NCBI GenBank assembly: GCA_016871855.1
Contig: VHBQ01000031.1
Location: forward strand, 1-34,229
Length of the DNA: 34,229 nt
Source of the DNA: Gemmatimonadota bacterium
GTDB taxonomy: Bacteria > Gemmatimonadota > Gemmatimonadetes > Gemmatimonadales > Gemmatimonadaceae
Reading direction: 5' to 3'
A program made the translations under genes and the position numbers. A model generated the notes under the pieces. It was given only the letters and a program-made list of their open reading frames with translations, was not told the origin of the DNA and did not search any database. Positions 25,551-34,025 of this stretch are shown here, piece by piece; position 1 is the stretch's first letter, and every line of letters starts with the position of its first letter.

Positions 25551-27367
25551 TGGCTCCCTACCGCCGCCTGCAGCAGTTCCTGCGCCCGTACTACGGGCGC
25601 GTGCTGGGCACGCTCCTCCTGAGCGCGCTGGCCAACGCGCTGAGCGCATTCTCGTACGCGCTCTTCGTGCCCTTCCTGAACACGCTGTTCAACGAGGAGC
25701 CGTTCAACGCTGGCGCGGGGTCGCAGATGACGCGGCTCCTGAGCGGCATCGGCGCGTGGGTGCTCCAGGGGCGCGAGCCGATGGCCCAGTTGCGCGTCGT
25801 GATCTTGGTTATCCTCGGCACGATGCTGCTCAAGAACGTCTTCGCCTGGCTCGCCGGCCAGACGGGGGCGGGCCTGCAGGAACGCGTGACGCGGGATCTG
25901 CGCAACGCGGTCTACACGCATCTCGAACGCCTGCCGCTGCGCTTCTTCACGAGTCACAAGACGGGCCAGCTCCTCGCGCGCGTCTTCCAGGACACGCAGT
26001 CCACGCGCCAGCTCCTCGCCGAGGTGGTCACGCGGTCGCTCAACGCGTCCACGCAGATCGTTGTCACGGTGATCCTGCTCTTCTCGCTCTCCACGAAGCT
26101 CGCCCTGCTGTCGCTCGTCGTCGCGCCGCTGATCATCGTGTCGTTTCAGCCGCTGCTTCGCCGCCTGCGCAAGGGACACCGCAAGCTCGCCGCCGAGTAC
26201 GGCGAAATGACCAGCGTGGTGCAGGAAACGGTCAGCGGCATCCGGCTCGTGAAGTCGTTCCGGGCCGAAGCGTACGAAGGAGCGCGCTTCGCCGACGCGT
26301 CCAATCGCTACGCGAAGGGGATGGTGCGGATGAGCCGCCTCTCCCTCATGTCCCAGCCGCTCGCCGAGCTGGTGGGCACCGTGGTGGCCGTCTCCCTGCT
26401 CTGGTTCGGCGCGCACGAGGTGCTGCAGGAGAAGTCGCTCAGCGGCTCGGGCCTCGTGACGTTTCTCGGCGCCCTGATGTCCCTGCTTCCGCCGCTCAAG
26501 CAGCTCTCGCAGATGCCCGCGGTGGCCACGCAGTCGCTGGCCGCCGCCGAGCGCCTGTTCGAAGTGCTCGACCACCCGACGGAGGAGCAGGCCGACCGCG
26601 GCACGCGCACCGCCACGGCCTTCAACTTCGAGCTTGCCTTCGAGGGCGTGACGTTCAGCTACGGCGGCGATCCCGTGTTGCACGACATCAGCTTCACCGC
26701 ACGCCGTGGCGAAGTCGTGGCGCTGGTCGGCGCGAGCGGAGCGGGGAAGAGCACGCTGGTGGACCTGATTCCGCGCTTCATCGAGCCGACAGCCGGGCGC
26801 GTCACCCTCGACGGCGTCGACACGCGCGAGCTCACCCTGGCTTCCCTGCGCGCGCTCACCGGCATCGTCAGCCAGGACACCGTGCTGTTCAATGACACGG
26901 TGCGCGCGAACATCGCGTACGGCGCGCCGGATCGGTTCTCTCCCGCGCAGATCGAGGCGGCGGCGCGCGCCGCCAACGCGCACGGCTTCATCAGCGAACT
27001 CCCCGAGGGGTACGACACCGTACTGGGCGAGCGAGGCACGCGCCTCTCCGGCGGCCAGCGACAGCGCATCGCCATCGCGCGCGCCCTGCTCGTCGATCCG
27101 CCGATGCTCATCCTCGACGAAGCCACATCGGCCCTCGACACGGAGAGCGAACGTCTGGTGCAGGAAGCAATTGACCGCCTGCTGGCCGGCCGCACCGTCT
27201 TCGTGATCGCGCACCGGCTTTCCACGGTGCAGCATGCCTCGCAGATCCTCGTGCTCGATCGCGGTCGCATCGTGGAGCACGGGACGCACGCGGAACTGCT
27301 GGCGATCGGCGGGGCGTACGCTCGGCTCCACGCGTTGCAGTTCCGCGAGCCGGCCGCGGGCGCGTAG
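25550..27367 (+). CDS. MsbA-like ABC exporter (fused membrane and ATPase domains)
   Basis: A 605-residue half-transporter that would act as a homodimer in the inner membrane. The six-helix exporter domain covers about 15-330. The nucleotide-binding domain has Walker A GASGAGKST (394-402), Q-loop VSQDTVLF, signature LSGGQRQRIAIARAL (499 on), Walker B LILDEATSALD and H-loop AHRLS. The overall look is that of MsbA/lipid or multidrug exporters, with VVQETVSGIRLVKSF in the coupling region. An LpxL/HtrB-type acyltransferase two genes downstream supports a lipid A or glycolipid cargo by context, but a drug or peptide exporter cannot be excluded. Confidence 0.92.
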   Translation: MAPYRRLQQFLRPYYGRVLGTLLLSALANALSAFSYALFVPFLNTLFNEEPFNAGAGSQMTRLLSGIGAWVLQGREPMAQLRVVILVILGTMLLKNVFAWLAGQTGAGLQERVTRDLRNAVYTHLERLPLRFFTSHKTGQLLARVFQDTQSTRQLLAEVVTRSLNASTQIVVTVILLFSLSTKLALLSLVVAPLIIVSFQPLLRRLRKGHRKLAAEYGEMTSVVQETVSGIRLVKSFRAEAYEGARFADASNRYAKGMVRMSRLSLMSQPLAELVGTVVAVSLLWFGAHEVLQEKSLSGSGLVTFLGALMSLLPPLKQLSQMPAVATQSLAAAERLFEVLDHPTEEQADRGTRTATAFNFELAFEGVTFSYGGDPVLHDISFTARRGEVVALVGASGAGKSTLVDLIPRFIEPTAGRVTLDGVDTRELTLASLRALTGIVSQDTVLFNDTVRANIAYGAPDRFSPAQIEAAARAANAHGFISELPEGYDTVLGERGTRLSGGQRQRIAIARALLVDPPMLILDEATSALDTESERLVQEAIDRLLAGRTVFVIAHRLSTVQHASQILVLDRGRIVEHGTHAELLAIGGAYARLHALQFREPAAGA

Positions 27368-27369
27368 TC

Positions 27370-28458
27370 GTGCGCGCCTGCTTCGTCGTGGAGGAACCGG
27401 ATTGGTCCGGCGCCGCCCGCGCGTTCGCGGACGGTGCCGCGCTGCTTCGCGCGCACGGCTACGAAACGTGCCTCGTCGCGCCGCCGGCCAGCGAGAGCGA
27501 GCGCGTTCTGCGCGCGCTCGGCCACGACGTGATTGGACTCGACTCCTCGGGCGGCTGGTTGCGTCGCGGGTGGTGCCTGCGGCGGGTGATCATGGCGCGC
27601 CTCACGGAAGTCGTCTTTGCGCAGGGAGATCGCGCGCACCTGACCGCCGCGGCCGGCGTGCGCCTTGCTGGGCGCGGCGCCGTCGTGCGGCGCAACCCGT
27701 CCGGTGAGCGACTGGCGCTCGGCGCCGATGGACGCTTCGCCGCTCGCTTGGCCGCCACCGCCTACCTCTTCGCGCATCCGGACGATGCGCGCGGCGTGGA
27801 ACCGCCGCGTGGAGCGCTCGCGGCGCATGTCGCGCCGCCGGGCGTGGCGGCCGCCACGCCCGGGCCGGGGCGCGCCCCGGCCACGGTCGGCGCCATCCAG
27901 CCCGACGGGCAGCACGTCGTCCTGATCGCTGGCGCCGACCGTCGGCGCGACGTCCTCGTGGCATTGCGCGCCTTGTCGCTGCTTGCCGCGCGCCTGCCGG
28001 CGCTGCGGGCCACCATCTGCACGCCGCTGCCTGACGCCGACGCAGCCCGGCTCGAGGCCGCCGCCCTCGGCATCGGTGCCCGGGTCGAATGGCGTCCCGC
28101 AGGAAGCGTGCGTGCCGACCTCTTCGACGGCGTCGCGCTGGCGTGGGTCATCGCGTCCGCGGACGAGGCCGCGTTCGGAATCCTCGACGCCCTCGCCAGC
28201 GGCGTGCCGGTGCTCGCCGAGCGCGGGCCGGTCAGTGCCCGCTTTGTCGAGCACGGCGTCTCGGGCCTGCTTCGCCATCGAGCCGACGACGCGGAGTGGG
28301 CGTCCGCCATCGCCGAGTTCCTCACGCTCGCGGAGCGCGCCGAGTCATTGCGCGCCGGCGCTCGACGGGCGGCGACGCGCTGGCCGGCCGACGGCGGCGC
28401 CGACGGGTGGCTCGCCGTCGCCGATGCCGCGCGCGATCGCACGAAATGGGTGGCGTGA
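27370..28458 (+). CDS. Glycosyltransferase, GT4/GT-B-like
   Basis: 362 residues starting at GTG 27370, two bases after the exporter stop. The N-terminal half is a divergent Rossmann domain (RACFVVEEPDWSGAARAFADG). The C-terminal half carries the recognisable GT4 donor-binding signature: ASADEAAFGILDALASGVPV, then LAERGPVSARFVEHGVSGLL. An internal Ala/Pro/Gly-rich linker separates the two. The N-terminal domain is unusual, so the acceptor cannot be predicted; transfer of a sugar to the lipid handled by the neighbouring exporter and acyltransferase is inference. About 148 bases with no gene follow before the acyltransferase. Confidence 0.75.
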   Translation: MRACFVVEEPDWSGAARAFADGAALLRAHGYETCLVAPPASESERVLRALGHDVIGLDSSGGWLRRGWCLRRVIMARLTEVVFAQGDRAHLTAAAGVRLAGRGAVVRRNPSGERLALGADGRFAARLAATAYLFAHPDDARGVEPPRGALAAHVAPPGVAAATPGPGRAPATVGAIQPDGQHVVLIAGADRRRDVLVALRALSLLAARLPALRATICTPLPDADAARLEAAALGIGARVEWRPAGSVRADLFDGVALAWVIASADEAAFGILDALASGVPVLAERGPVSARFVEHGVSGLLRHRADDAEWASAIAEFLTLAERAESLRAGARRAATRWPADGGADGWLAVADAARDRTKWVA

Positions 28459-28606
28459 TGCGAGCTGCAGCGAGGCCGGCCCACCGCGTGCGCCTCACGG
28501 ACTCACTGATCGCCGGGCCGGCGCATTCGCGCGGCGCCATTTGCGATGGGTCCTGCATCCCGCGAACTTGGGCGGTGGCGGTTCCCGGGACAGACATGAC
28601 CACGGT

Positions 28607-29533
28607 ATGCCAGTCGACATAAGGCCAAGTTGGATCCATCGCATGGAGTACGCGCTGCTGCGCATCACAGCGGCGACGCTCGGGCCGCTGGGTACGCGGC
28701 GGGCCGGCGCGGTGGGCGCGCGCCTCGCGCTGTTGGGATACTGGCCGCTCCGCATCCGCCGTGCTGTGGTCACACGCCACCTCGACGCCTGCTTCCCCGA
28801 ACTGAGCGACGCGGAGCGGCGCGCCCTCGTGCGCGCGACCTACGAACACCTCGGACGCGTGGGGATGGAGTCGATTCTCCTCTCCCGGCTTGGCCCAGAA
28901 TCGATGCACGCCCTTTTCGAGGGCGTCGACGGCCGGACAATCATCGACCGGGCGCGCGATGAGAAGCAGGGGCTCGTGCTCGTCGCGGGCCACCTCGGCA
29001 ACTGGGAACTGTCCGGGGCGTATCTGGCAGCGCTGGGACTCCCCGTGGCCGCGGTGGCCAAGCGTCAGCTCAACCCGCTTGCCGACGCGTTCGTGACTCG
29101 CACGCGCCGTCGGCTCGGCATGACGGTCGTCTACGACGACGAGGCGGTGCGCCGCCTGCCGCGGCTGCTGCGCGACGGGTACGGCATCGGCCTTCTCTCC
29201 GACCAGGCCGGGAAGGGAGCGGCGACGTTTGTCCCGTTCTTCGGGCGACCGGCACGGACACCGCGCGGTGCGGCGGTCTTCGCGCTGCGCTTCAACGCGC
29301 CGATGGTGTTTGTCCTCGCCGCGCGTCAGCCCAGCGGCCGCTACCTGCTGCATCTCGAGGAAGTGGAGGTGGCGCGCACCGGCGACCTCGAGGCCGACGT
29401 GGACACCACGACGGCACGGTTCACGGCCGTGCTGGAGCGATGGGTGCGCCGCTATCCCGGGCAGTATCTCTGGGCGCATCGCCGCTGGAAGCGGCAGCCG
29501 CCCGACACGCCTCCCGAACTGCGCGAGCCATGA
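28607..29533 (+). CDS. LpxL/HtrB-type lysophospholipid (lipid A) acyltransferase
   Basis: 308 residues with the family hallmark H-x4-E motif, H129 and E134 in AGHLGNWEL, followed by a KRQLNPLADAFV segment, LSDQAGKGAATFVPFFGRPARTPRG and the C-terminal YPGQYLWAHRRWKRQ, all typical of LpxL/LpxM enzymes that add secondary acyl chains to lipid A at the inner membrane. The ATG at 28607 was chosen; ATG 28643 (Met-Glu-Tyr-Ala) is an alternative, and neither has a strong Shine-Dalgarno. The longer open frame back to 27983 is a shadow of the glycosyltransferase. It overlaps the aminotransferase start (ATGA). Confidence 0.9.
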   Translation: MPVDIRPSWIHRMEYALLRITAATLGPLGTRRAGAVGARLALLGYWPLRIRRAVVTRHLDACFPELSDAERRALVRATYEHLGRVGMESILLSRLGPESMHALFEGVDGRTIIDRARDEKQGLVLVAGHLGNWELSGAYLAALGLPVAAVAKRQLNPLADAFVTRTRRRLGMTVVYDDEAVRRLPRLLRDGYGIGLLSDQAGKGAATFVPFFGRPARTPRGAAVFALRFNAPMVFVLAARQPSGRYLLHLEEVEVARTGDLEADVDTTTARFTAVLERWVRRYPGQYLWAHRRWKRQPPDTPPELREP

Positions 29534-30705
29534 GTCTGCCGATCGACACAGCGCCGTACGACGTCGAGGCCCTGCGCCGCCGCGAGTTTCCCTGGGCGGC
29601 GCGGGGCGAACGCATCTTCCTCGACCACGCCGCCACCGGTCCGCTCCCGCAGCGTGCGCGCGACGTGCAGGCGGAGGCGAACCTGAACCGCGCCGAGCTC
29701 TGGCGCGTCGGGTTCGATTACTTCTGGGACGGCGTCGTGCAGGGGCGCGCGCGCGCCGCGCAGCTGCTCAACGCCTCGCCCGACGAGATCGCCATCACCA
29801 CCAACACGTCGCAGGGCGTGAACCTTGCGGCGCGGGCGCTCCCATTCAAGGCGGGCGATGTCGTGATCTCGTCGGCCGGCGAGTTCCCCGCCAACATCTA
29901 CCCGTGGATGGGGCTGGAGAAGGCCAAGGGTGTCTTCCTCGAGCTGGTCCCGATGAAGCACCACCTGCCGGACGAGGATGCGCTGATCGCCGCGCTTGAC
30001 CGGCCGAACGTGCGCGCCCTCACGGTGAGCTGGGTCTCGTTCGCCAATGGGGCCAAGCTCGACCTCGCGCGGCTCGGGGCGGCGTGCAAGGCGCGCGGTC
30101 TCTGGTTCATCGTCGATGCCATTCAGGGGCTCGGTCCCGCGGCGCTCGACGTGAAGGCGTGCCAGATCGATATCCTCGCCACTGGCGCGCAGAAGTGGCT
30201 CCTCTCGCCGTGGGGAACCGGGTTCGCCTACATCCACCGCGACCTGGTGCAGGAGCTCGATCCACCGGTTGTCGGATGGCTGTCGATGCCCGCCTCCGCC
30301 GACTTCACGCGCTTTCTCGACTACGACTACGCCTTCTATCCCGATGCGCGGAAGTTCGAGGTCTTCACCGCGCCGATGCACGACCTGAAGGCGATGGCCG
30401 CGTCACTGGAACTCTTCCTCGAACTGGGGCCGGCAAACGTCGAGGCGCACGTCGCCTCGCTGGCGGATCACGCGGTGCAATGGTGCGCGGGGCGCGACGA
30501 CGTGCGGCTGCTCACCCCCGCGGATCGCGCGCGGCGGGCGGGTCTGCTCTCGATTGCCGTTGACGATCTCGCGGCGGCGAGCGCGCGGCTTTCAGCGGTC
30601 GGGGTGTCGCACACGGTGCGCGAGGGGGGCATCCGGCTTTCCCCCCACCTGTACAACACCACGGCAGAACTCGACGTCGCGCTCGCCGCGCTCGCCCCAC
30701 GATGA
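29530..30705 (+). CDS. Class V PLP-dependent aminotransferase family protein
   Basis: 391 residues with the cysteine-desulfurase/isopenicillin-N-epimerase-like fold. Evidence includes FLDHAATGPLP at the start, TTNTSQGVNLAARAL (cofactor phosphate region), VDAIQGLGP with D196 and Q199 contacting the PLP ring, and the Schiff-base Lys K222 in TGAQKWLLSPWGTGF. No conserved active-site Cys loop like that of IscS or SufS is evident near the usual position, so a plain desulfurase is less likely. The substrate is unknown. The ATG overlaps the acyltransferase stop, and its own stop overlaps the next gene. Confidence 0.88.
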   Translation: MSLPIDTAPYDVEALRRREFPWAARGERIFLDHAATGPLPQRARDVQAEANLNRAELWRVGFDYFWDGVVQGRARAAQLLNASPDEIAITTNTSQGVNLAARALPFKAGDVVISSAGEFPANIYPWMGLEKAKGVFLELVPMKHHLPDEDALIAALDRPNVRALTVSWVSFANGAKLDLARLGAACKARGLWFIVDAIQGLGPAALDVKACQIDILATGAQKWLLSPWGTGFAYIHRDLVQELDPPVVGWLSMPASADFTRFLDYDYAFYPDARKFEVFTAPMHDLKAMAASLELFLELGPANVEAHVASLADHAVQWCAGRDDVRLLTPADRARRAGLLSIAVDDLAAASARLSAVGVSHTVREGGIRLSPHLYNTTAELDVALAALAPR

Positions 30706-31415
30706 ACATCGCGCGCGAGGTGCGGACGGTGCGCGCTGCGCTTGCGGCGGTGGGAACGGCCGAGCGTGCACGCAACGAGAAGCGGTACCTGAAGAGCGAC
30801 CTGCGCTTCCTTGGCGCAACGATGCCCGAGATCCGCCGCGTCGCGCGCGACGTCATCGCGCGCGTCAAGCGCGACGAGGACACGGCGTTGCGCCCGCTCG
30901 CCGCGGCACTCTGGGACAGCGGCATCCACGAGCTGCGCGCCGTCGCGATGTTCCTGCTCGAACGCCGCGTGGACGCGCTCGGCGCGCGCGACCTCCCGCT
31001 GCTCGAGCGGCTGCTGCGCGAGTCGCGGAGCTGGGCCTACCTCGACTGGATCTGCTTCAAGGTGATAGCCCCGCTGCTGGGGCGCGTCCCCGCGCTGCGG
31101 CGCCGGGTGGCACGGTGGTCGCGCGACCCCGATTTCTGGATGCGGCGCGCGTCGGTGCTCACGATCCTCCCCGGAGTGAAGGACGGCGTCATTCCGTTTA
31201 GCGCCTTCGAGGCGATCGCCGTACCGATGCTCGGCGAGCGCGAGTTCTTCATCCGCAAGGCGCTGGGCTGGGCGCTGCGCGAGATCAGCAAGCGCCAGCC
31301 GGCGATCGTGGCGCGCTTCCTCCGCGCGCATCGCGCCGAGCTCGCCGGGCTCACCCTGCGCGAAGGGATCAAGTACCTGCCGGCGCGCGACCAGCGGGCG
31401 CTGCTCGGCCGGTAG
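30702..31415 (+). CDS. AlkD-like DNA alkylation repair glycosylase
   Basis: 237 residues, all-helical HEAT-like repeats, related to AlkC/AlkD enzymes that excise N3- and N7-alkylated bases. Features include an N-terminal EKRYLKSDLRFLGATMPEIRR, the SWAYLDW segment (aromatic/Asp pair of the active cleft), and DPDFWMRRASVLTILP followed by FFIRKALGWALREISK. ATGA overlap with the aminotransferase shows translational coupling, although the functions seem unrelated. It ends the rightward run and converges on tyrS. Confidence 0.9.
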   Translation: MNIAREVRTVRAALAAVGTAERARNEKRYLKSDLRFLGATMPEIRRVARDVIARVKRDEDTALRPLAAALWDSGIHELRAVAMFLLERRVDALGARDLPLLERLLRESRSWAYLDWICFKVIAPLLGRVPALRRRVARWSRDPDFWMRRASVLTILPGVKDGVIPFSAFEAIAVPMLGEREFFIRKALGWALREISKRQPAIVARFLRAHRAELAGLTLREGIKYLPARDQRALLGR

Positions 31416-31431
31416 CCCCGCGGTGCCCGGC

Positions 31432-31457
31432 GCCCACCCGCGTGCGCGCGGCTGGGC
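31432..31457. terminator. GC-rich hairpin between convergent alkD-like gene and tyrS
   Basis: 11-bp arms (GCCCACCCGCG and CGCGGCTGGGC) with one C-C mismatch and a 4-base TGCG loop, directly adjoining the tyrS stop. There is no T-run, so termination efficiency is uncertain. Confidence 0.5.
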
Positions 31458-32717
31458 CTACTGCTCCATCGAGAGCACCGCGATGTCGCGCGTCCCCTTG
31501 CGCAGCAGGAACCATCGCCGGTGCGCGGCTCCCGCCGGATCGATCATCGTTGCCTCAGCGTGCAGCTTCTCGCCGTTCACGCTCACGCCGCCCTGCTGCA
31601 CCAGCTTGCGCGACGCGCTGCGCGAAAGGCCAAACGCCCGTTCGAGCGCGTCGAGCACCGGAATGGGCTGCTCGCCCGGGAACCGCGCGCAGGGGATTTC
31701 GTGCATTAGCGTCTCGAAGACCGCATGGTGCAGTTCGCGCAGGTCGGCCCGGCGATCGAAGATCACCTTCGACACGCGCTCGGCGAGCGCGGCGGCCTCC
31801 GCGCCGTGGATCAGCGCCGTCGCCTCCGCGGCCAGCCGGCGCTGCGCCGCACGCTCGTGGGGCGCCGCGGCGAGCGCGGCGCCCAGCGCGTCGATCTCCT
31901 CGCGGCCGAGCAGCGTAAACATCCTGAGGAAGCGCACCGCGTCGGCGTCGTCCACGTTCACCCAGAACTGGTAGCACTTGTACGGCGACGTGCGGGCCGC
32001 GTCGAGCCACACCGCCCCCGCCTCCGACTTGCCGAACTTCGCCCCGCTCGTCGTTGTCACGAGCGGGAGCGTCACCCCGTGCGCCTCGCGCTGCACCGTG
32101 CGGCGGATCAACTCCGTCCCCGCGGTGATGTTCCCCCACTGGTCGCTCCCGCCGATCTGCGCCGTCACGCCGTAGCGGCGGCTCAGCTCGAGGAAGTCGT
32201 ACGCCTGGAGAAGCATGTACGAGAACTCGGTATACGAGATGCCGCCGTCGAGGCGCGACTTCACCGAGTCCTTCTGCATCATCAGGTTGATCGTGAAGTG
32301 CTTCCCGACGTCCCGCATGAAGTCGATCGCGTGCAGTGAGCGCAGCCACTCGCCGTTGTCCACGAGCTGCGCGCCGTGCGCGCCGGAGAAGTCGAGGAAG
32401 CGCCCCAGCTGGGCCCGGATGCCGGCGACGTTCGCGTCGATCTCGTCGCGCGTCAGCAGCTGCCGCTCCGAGGCCTTGCCGCTCGGGTCGCCGATCATGC
32501 CGGTGCCGCCGCCAACGAGCGCGATGGGGCGGTGCCCGGCGCGCTGCAGGTGCACGAGCCCCATGATCGGCACGAGGTTGCCGACATGCAGCGAGGACGC
32601 CGTGGGATCGAAGCCGCAGTACGCGGTGACCGGGCCGGCGGCGAAGTGCGCGGCCGCGCCCTCAGTCTGCTGGTACAGCAAGTCGCGCCAGGCGAGCTCG
32701 GAGAGGAAGTCGCTCAT
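31458..32717 (-). CDS. tyrS: Tyrosyl-tRNA synthetase
   Basis: A 419-residue class I synthetase that charges tRNA-Tyr. CGFDPTASSLHVGNLVP holds the HIGH-equivalent HVGN (44-47), QIGGSDQWGNITAG binds Tyr, and KFGKSEAGAVWLD is the KMSKS-equivalent. A C-terminal S4 RNA-binding domain (RSASRKLVQQGGVSVNGEKL) completes the bacterial TyrS layout. The ATG at 32717 has no Shine-Dalgarno and lies just 7 bases after a TATATT element, so the transcript may be leaderless. Confidence 0.97.
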   Translation of the reverse strand: MSDFLSELAWRDLLYQQTEGAAAHFAAGPVTAYCGFDPTASSLHVGNLVPIMGLVHLQRAGHRPIALVGGGTGMIGDPSGKASERQLLTRDEIDANVAGIRAQLGRFLDFSGAHGAQLVDNGEWLRSLHAIDFMRDVGKHFTINLMMQKDSVKSRLDGGISYTEFSYMLLQAYDFLELSRRYGVTAQIGGSDQWGNITAGTELIRRTVQREAHGVTLPLVTTTSGAKFGKSEAGAVWLDAARTSPYKCYQFWVNVDDADAVRFLRMFTLLGREEIDALGAALAAAPHERAAQRRLAAEATALIHGAEAAALAERVSKVIFDRRADLRELHHAVFETLMHEIPCARFPGEQPIPVLDALERAFGLSRSASRKLVQQGGVSVNGEKLHAEATMIDPAGAAHRRWFLLRKGTRDIAVLSMEQ

Positions 32718-32723
32718 CCCGCA

Positions 32724-32729
32724 AATATA
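32724..32729 (-). promoter_or_regulatory. -10/-7-like TATATT (TATATTTG) element of tyrS
   Basis: On the minus strand TATATTTG ends 6 bases before the tyrS ATG. It fits sigma-70 -10 and also the Bacteroidota TAnnTTTG form. A weak TTGCTC (32754-32749) lies 19 bases upstream. The expected start site falls on or beside the A of the start codon. Confidence 0.45.
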
Positions 32730-32798
32730 GGCGCGCGCGAGCGCTCCCGAGCAACGCCGCGCCCTCGATCGCGATGCCGGGCGGGATCCCGGCGCGGG

Positions 32799-34025
32799 TC
32801 AGCCGGGGCGATGCCCCGATGCCGCGTCCGCGAGGAACGCGTACAGCCGGTCGGTGACCGCCACAAGCTCGTGCTCGCTCCGCACCACGTCCCACGCGCG
32901 CCGCGCCATTTGCGGTCCCTCATCGCGCGCCGCCACCGCGGCCTTCAGCGCGCCATCGATGGCGCCCGGCGCGGGATCCTCGGCGAACAGGGCGCAGCCG
33001 TGCTCCCGCAGGAAGCGGTTGGACGCGGCGTCCGCCGGACCGCACGCGAGGATGGGCCGGCCGGCCGCCATGTAGTCGGTGACCTTCGTCTGGATCGACG
33101 ACCGCGACATATGCGCCTGGGACGACTCGAACGACGAGGCGACGAGCAGCAGGTCGCACCCGCCGAGCGCGGTGCCTAACTCGGCGTACGGAACGAGCCC
33201 GCCGTCCACGACGCCCCAGCGACGCCAGTCGCTCTCATGCCGCCCCCAGAAGAACCGGTCGGTGAAGAGCACGAACTCGATATCCGCCCCCGCGCCACGC
33301 AGGCGCTGGACGCCCTGCGCCACCGCCGCCACCGCGTCCCAATGCATCGGCCAGACCGAACCTGCATACGCCACGCGAAACGTCTCGGTGCGCGGCGCGC
33401 CGAGCGCCGCCGGTTCCCCGTCGCCAAGGGGAACCGGATTATGCACCACGTGGGCTGGCCGATCCGCGCCGGCGAACTCGCGCGTGGAAGCCAGCAGGTA
33501 CGGTGAGATGGAGAGCCAAGCCGCTGAGGTGCGCAGGAGCTCGCGTCCACGGCGCTGGGTGTCAAAGGCCAGCGGAACACCGGGCTCGAAGGCCAGCCAA
33601 TCGTCCATCAGGTACGTCACCAGCGGCGCGAAGGCCCGGCATTGCTCCGCGAGCGCCACGCCCATCGGATGCGTCGGCACTGCGACGACAACCTCCGGGC
33701 GGAACGCGCGAATGCGCGGGGCACCGCGCAGCGGGCGCATCGCCAGCCAGGCGGCGTCGACGTGCCCAATGCGTGGGCGGGCAAACTTCGTCAGTCGGCC
33801 GGGAATCCGCGGGGCGGCCGGCAGCACCTGCGCCGCCGTTTCCCACGTGAAGGGAGCGGCTGCATTCGCGCTGAGCGCCAGGAGCCGGTCCGCCGGATAC
33901 CGCGAGAACAGGTTGACCAGCGTCCGTCCGGCCCCGCGGCTCCCCGGCGACAGGTCGGCGTCGGTCACCAGCAGCACGCGCGGCAGCGCCGCCGCGTCAG
34001 GCGTAGGACGCCCGGTCGTGCTCAC
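32799..34025 (-). CDS. GT4-like glycosyltransferase
   Basis: 408 residues starting at GTG 34025, which overlaps the upstream stop (GTGA); an in-frame ATG at 34043 is less likely. The N-terminal Rossmann domain is PRVLLVTDADLSPGSRGAGRTL, the acceptor-side segment VTYLMDDWLAFEP follows, and the donor-side domain has FRVAYAGSVWPMHWDAV, CDLLLVASSFESSQAHMSRSS, then KVTDYMAAGRPILACG. These are GT-B/GT4 features seen in cell-surface polysaccharide enzymes. It follows an epimerase-type sugar-nucleotide gene, supporting a polysaccharide or O-antigen locus. The specific sugar is unknown. An 81-base gap with a GC-rich inverted segment separates it from tyrS. Confidence 0.82.
   Translation of the reverse strand: MSTTGRPTPDAAALPRVLLVTDADLSPGSRGAGRTLVNLFSRYPADRLLALSANAAAPFTWETAAQVLPAAPRIPGRLTKFARPRIGHVDAAWLAMRPLRGAPRIRAFRPEVVVAVPTHPMGVALAEQCRAFAPLVTYLMDDWLAFEPGVPLAFDTQRRGRELLRTSAAWLSISPYLLASTREFAGADRPAHVVHNPVPLGDGEPAALGAPRTETFRVAYAGSVWPMHWDAVAAVAQGVQRLRGAGADIEFVLFTDRFFWGRHESDWRRWGVVDGGLVPYAELGTALGGCDLLLVASSFESSQAHMSRSSIQTKVTDYMAAGRPILACGPADAASNRFLREHGCALFAEDPAPGAIDGALKAAVAARDEGPQMARRAWDVVRSEHELVAVTDRLYAFLADAASGHRPG

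Noticed and set aside
23895-25649. Antisense open frame of 584 codons opposite the PorX-like gene
   Set aside because: Shadow of a well-supported two-domain protein; spans a promoter region and two genes.
25469-27331. Long antisense open frame of 620 codons opposite the ABC exporter
   Set aside because: A GC-rich shadow frame, rich in Arg/Glu/His/Gln, with no recognisable domain; the plus strand has full ABC motifs.
26659-28278. Antisense open frame of 539 codons opposite the exporter and glycosyltransferase
   Set aside because: Shadow composition, spans two plus-strand genes and their junction, and has no domain signature.
28322-29479. Antisense open frame of 385 codons opposite the acyltransferase
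   Set aside because: The plus strand has the H-x4-E acyltransferase motif; the antisense product is low-complexity Arg/Ala/Glu-rich.
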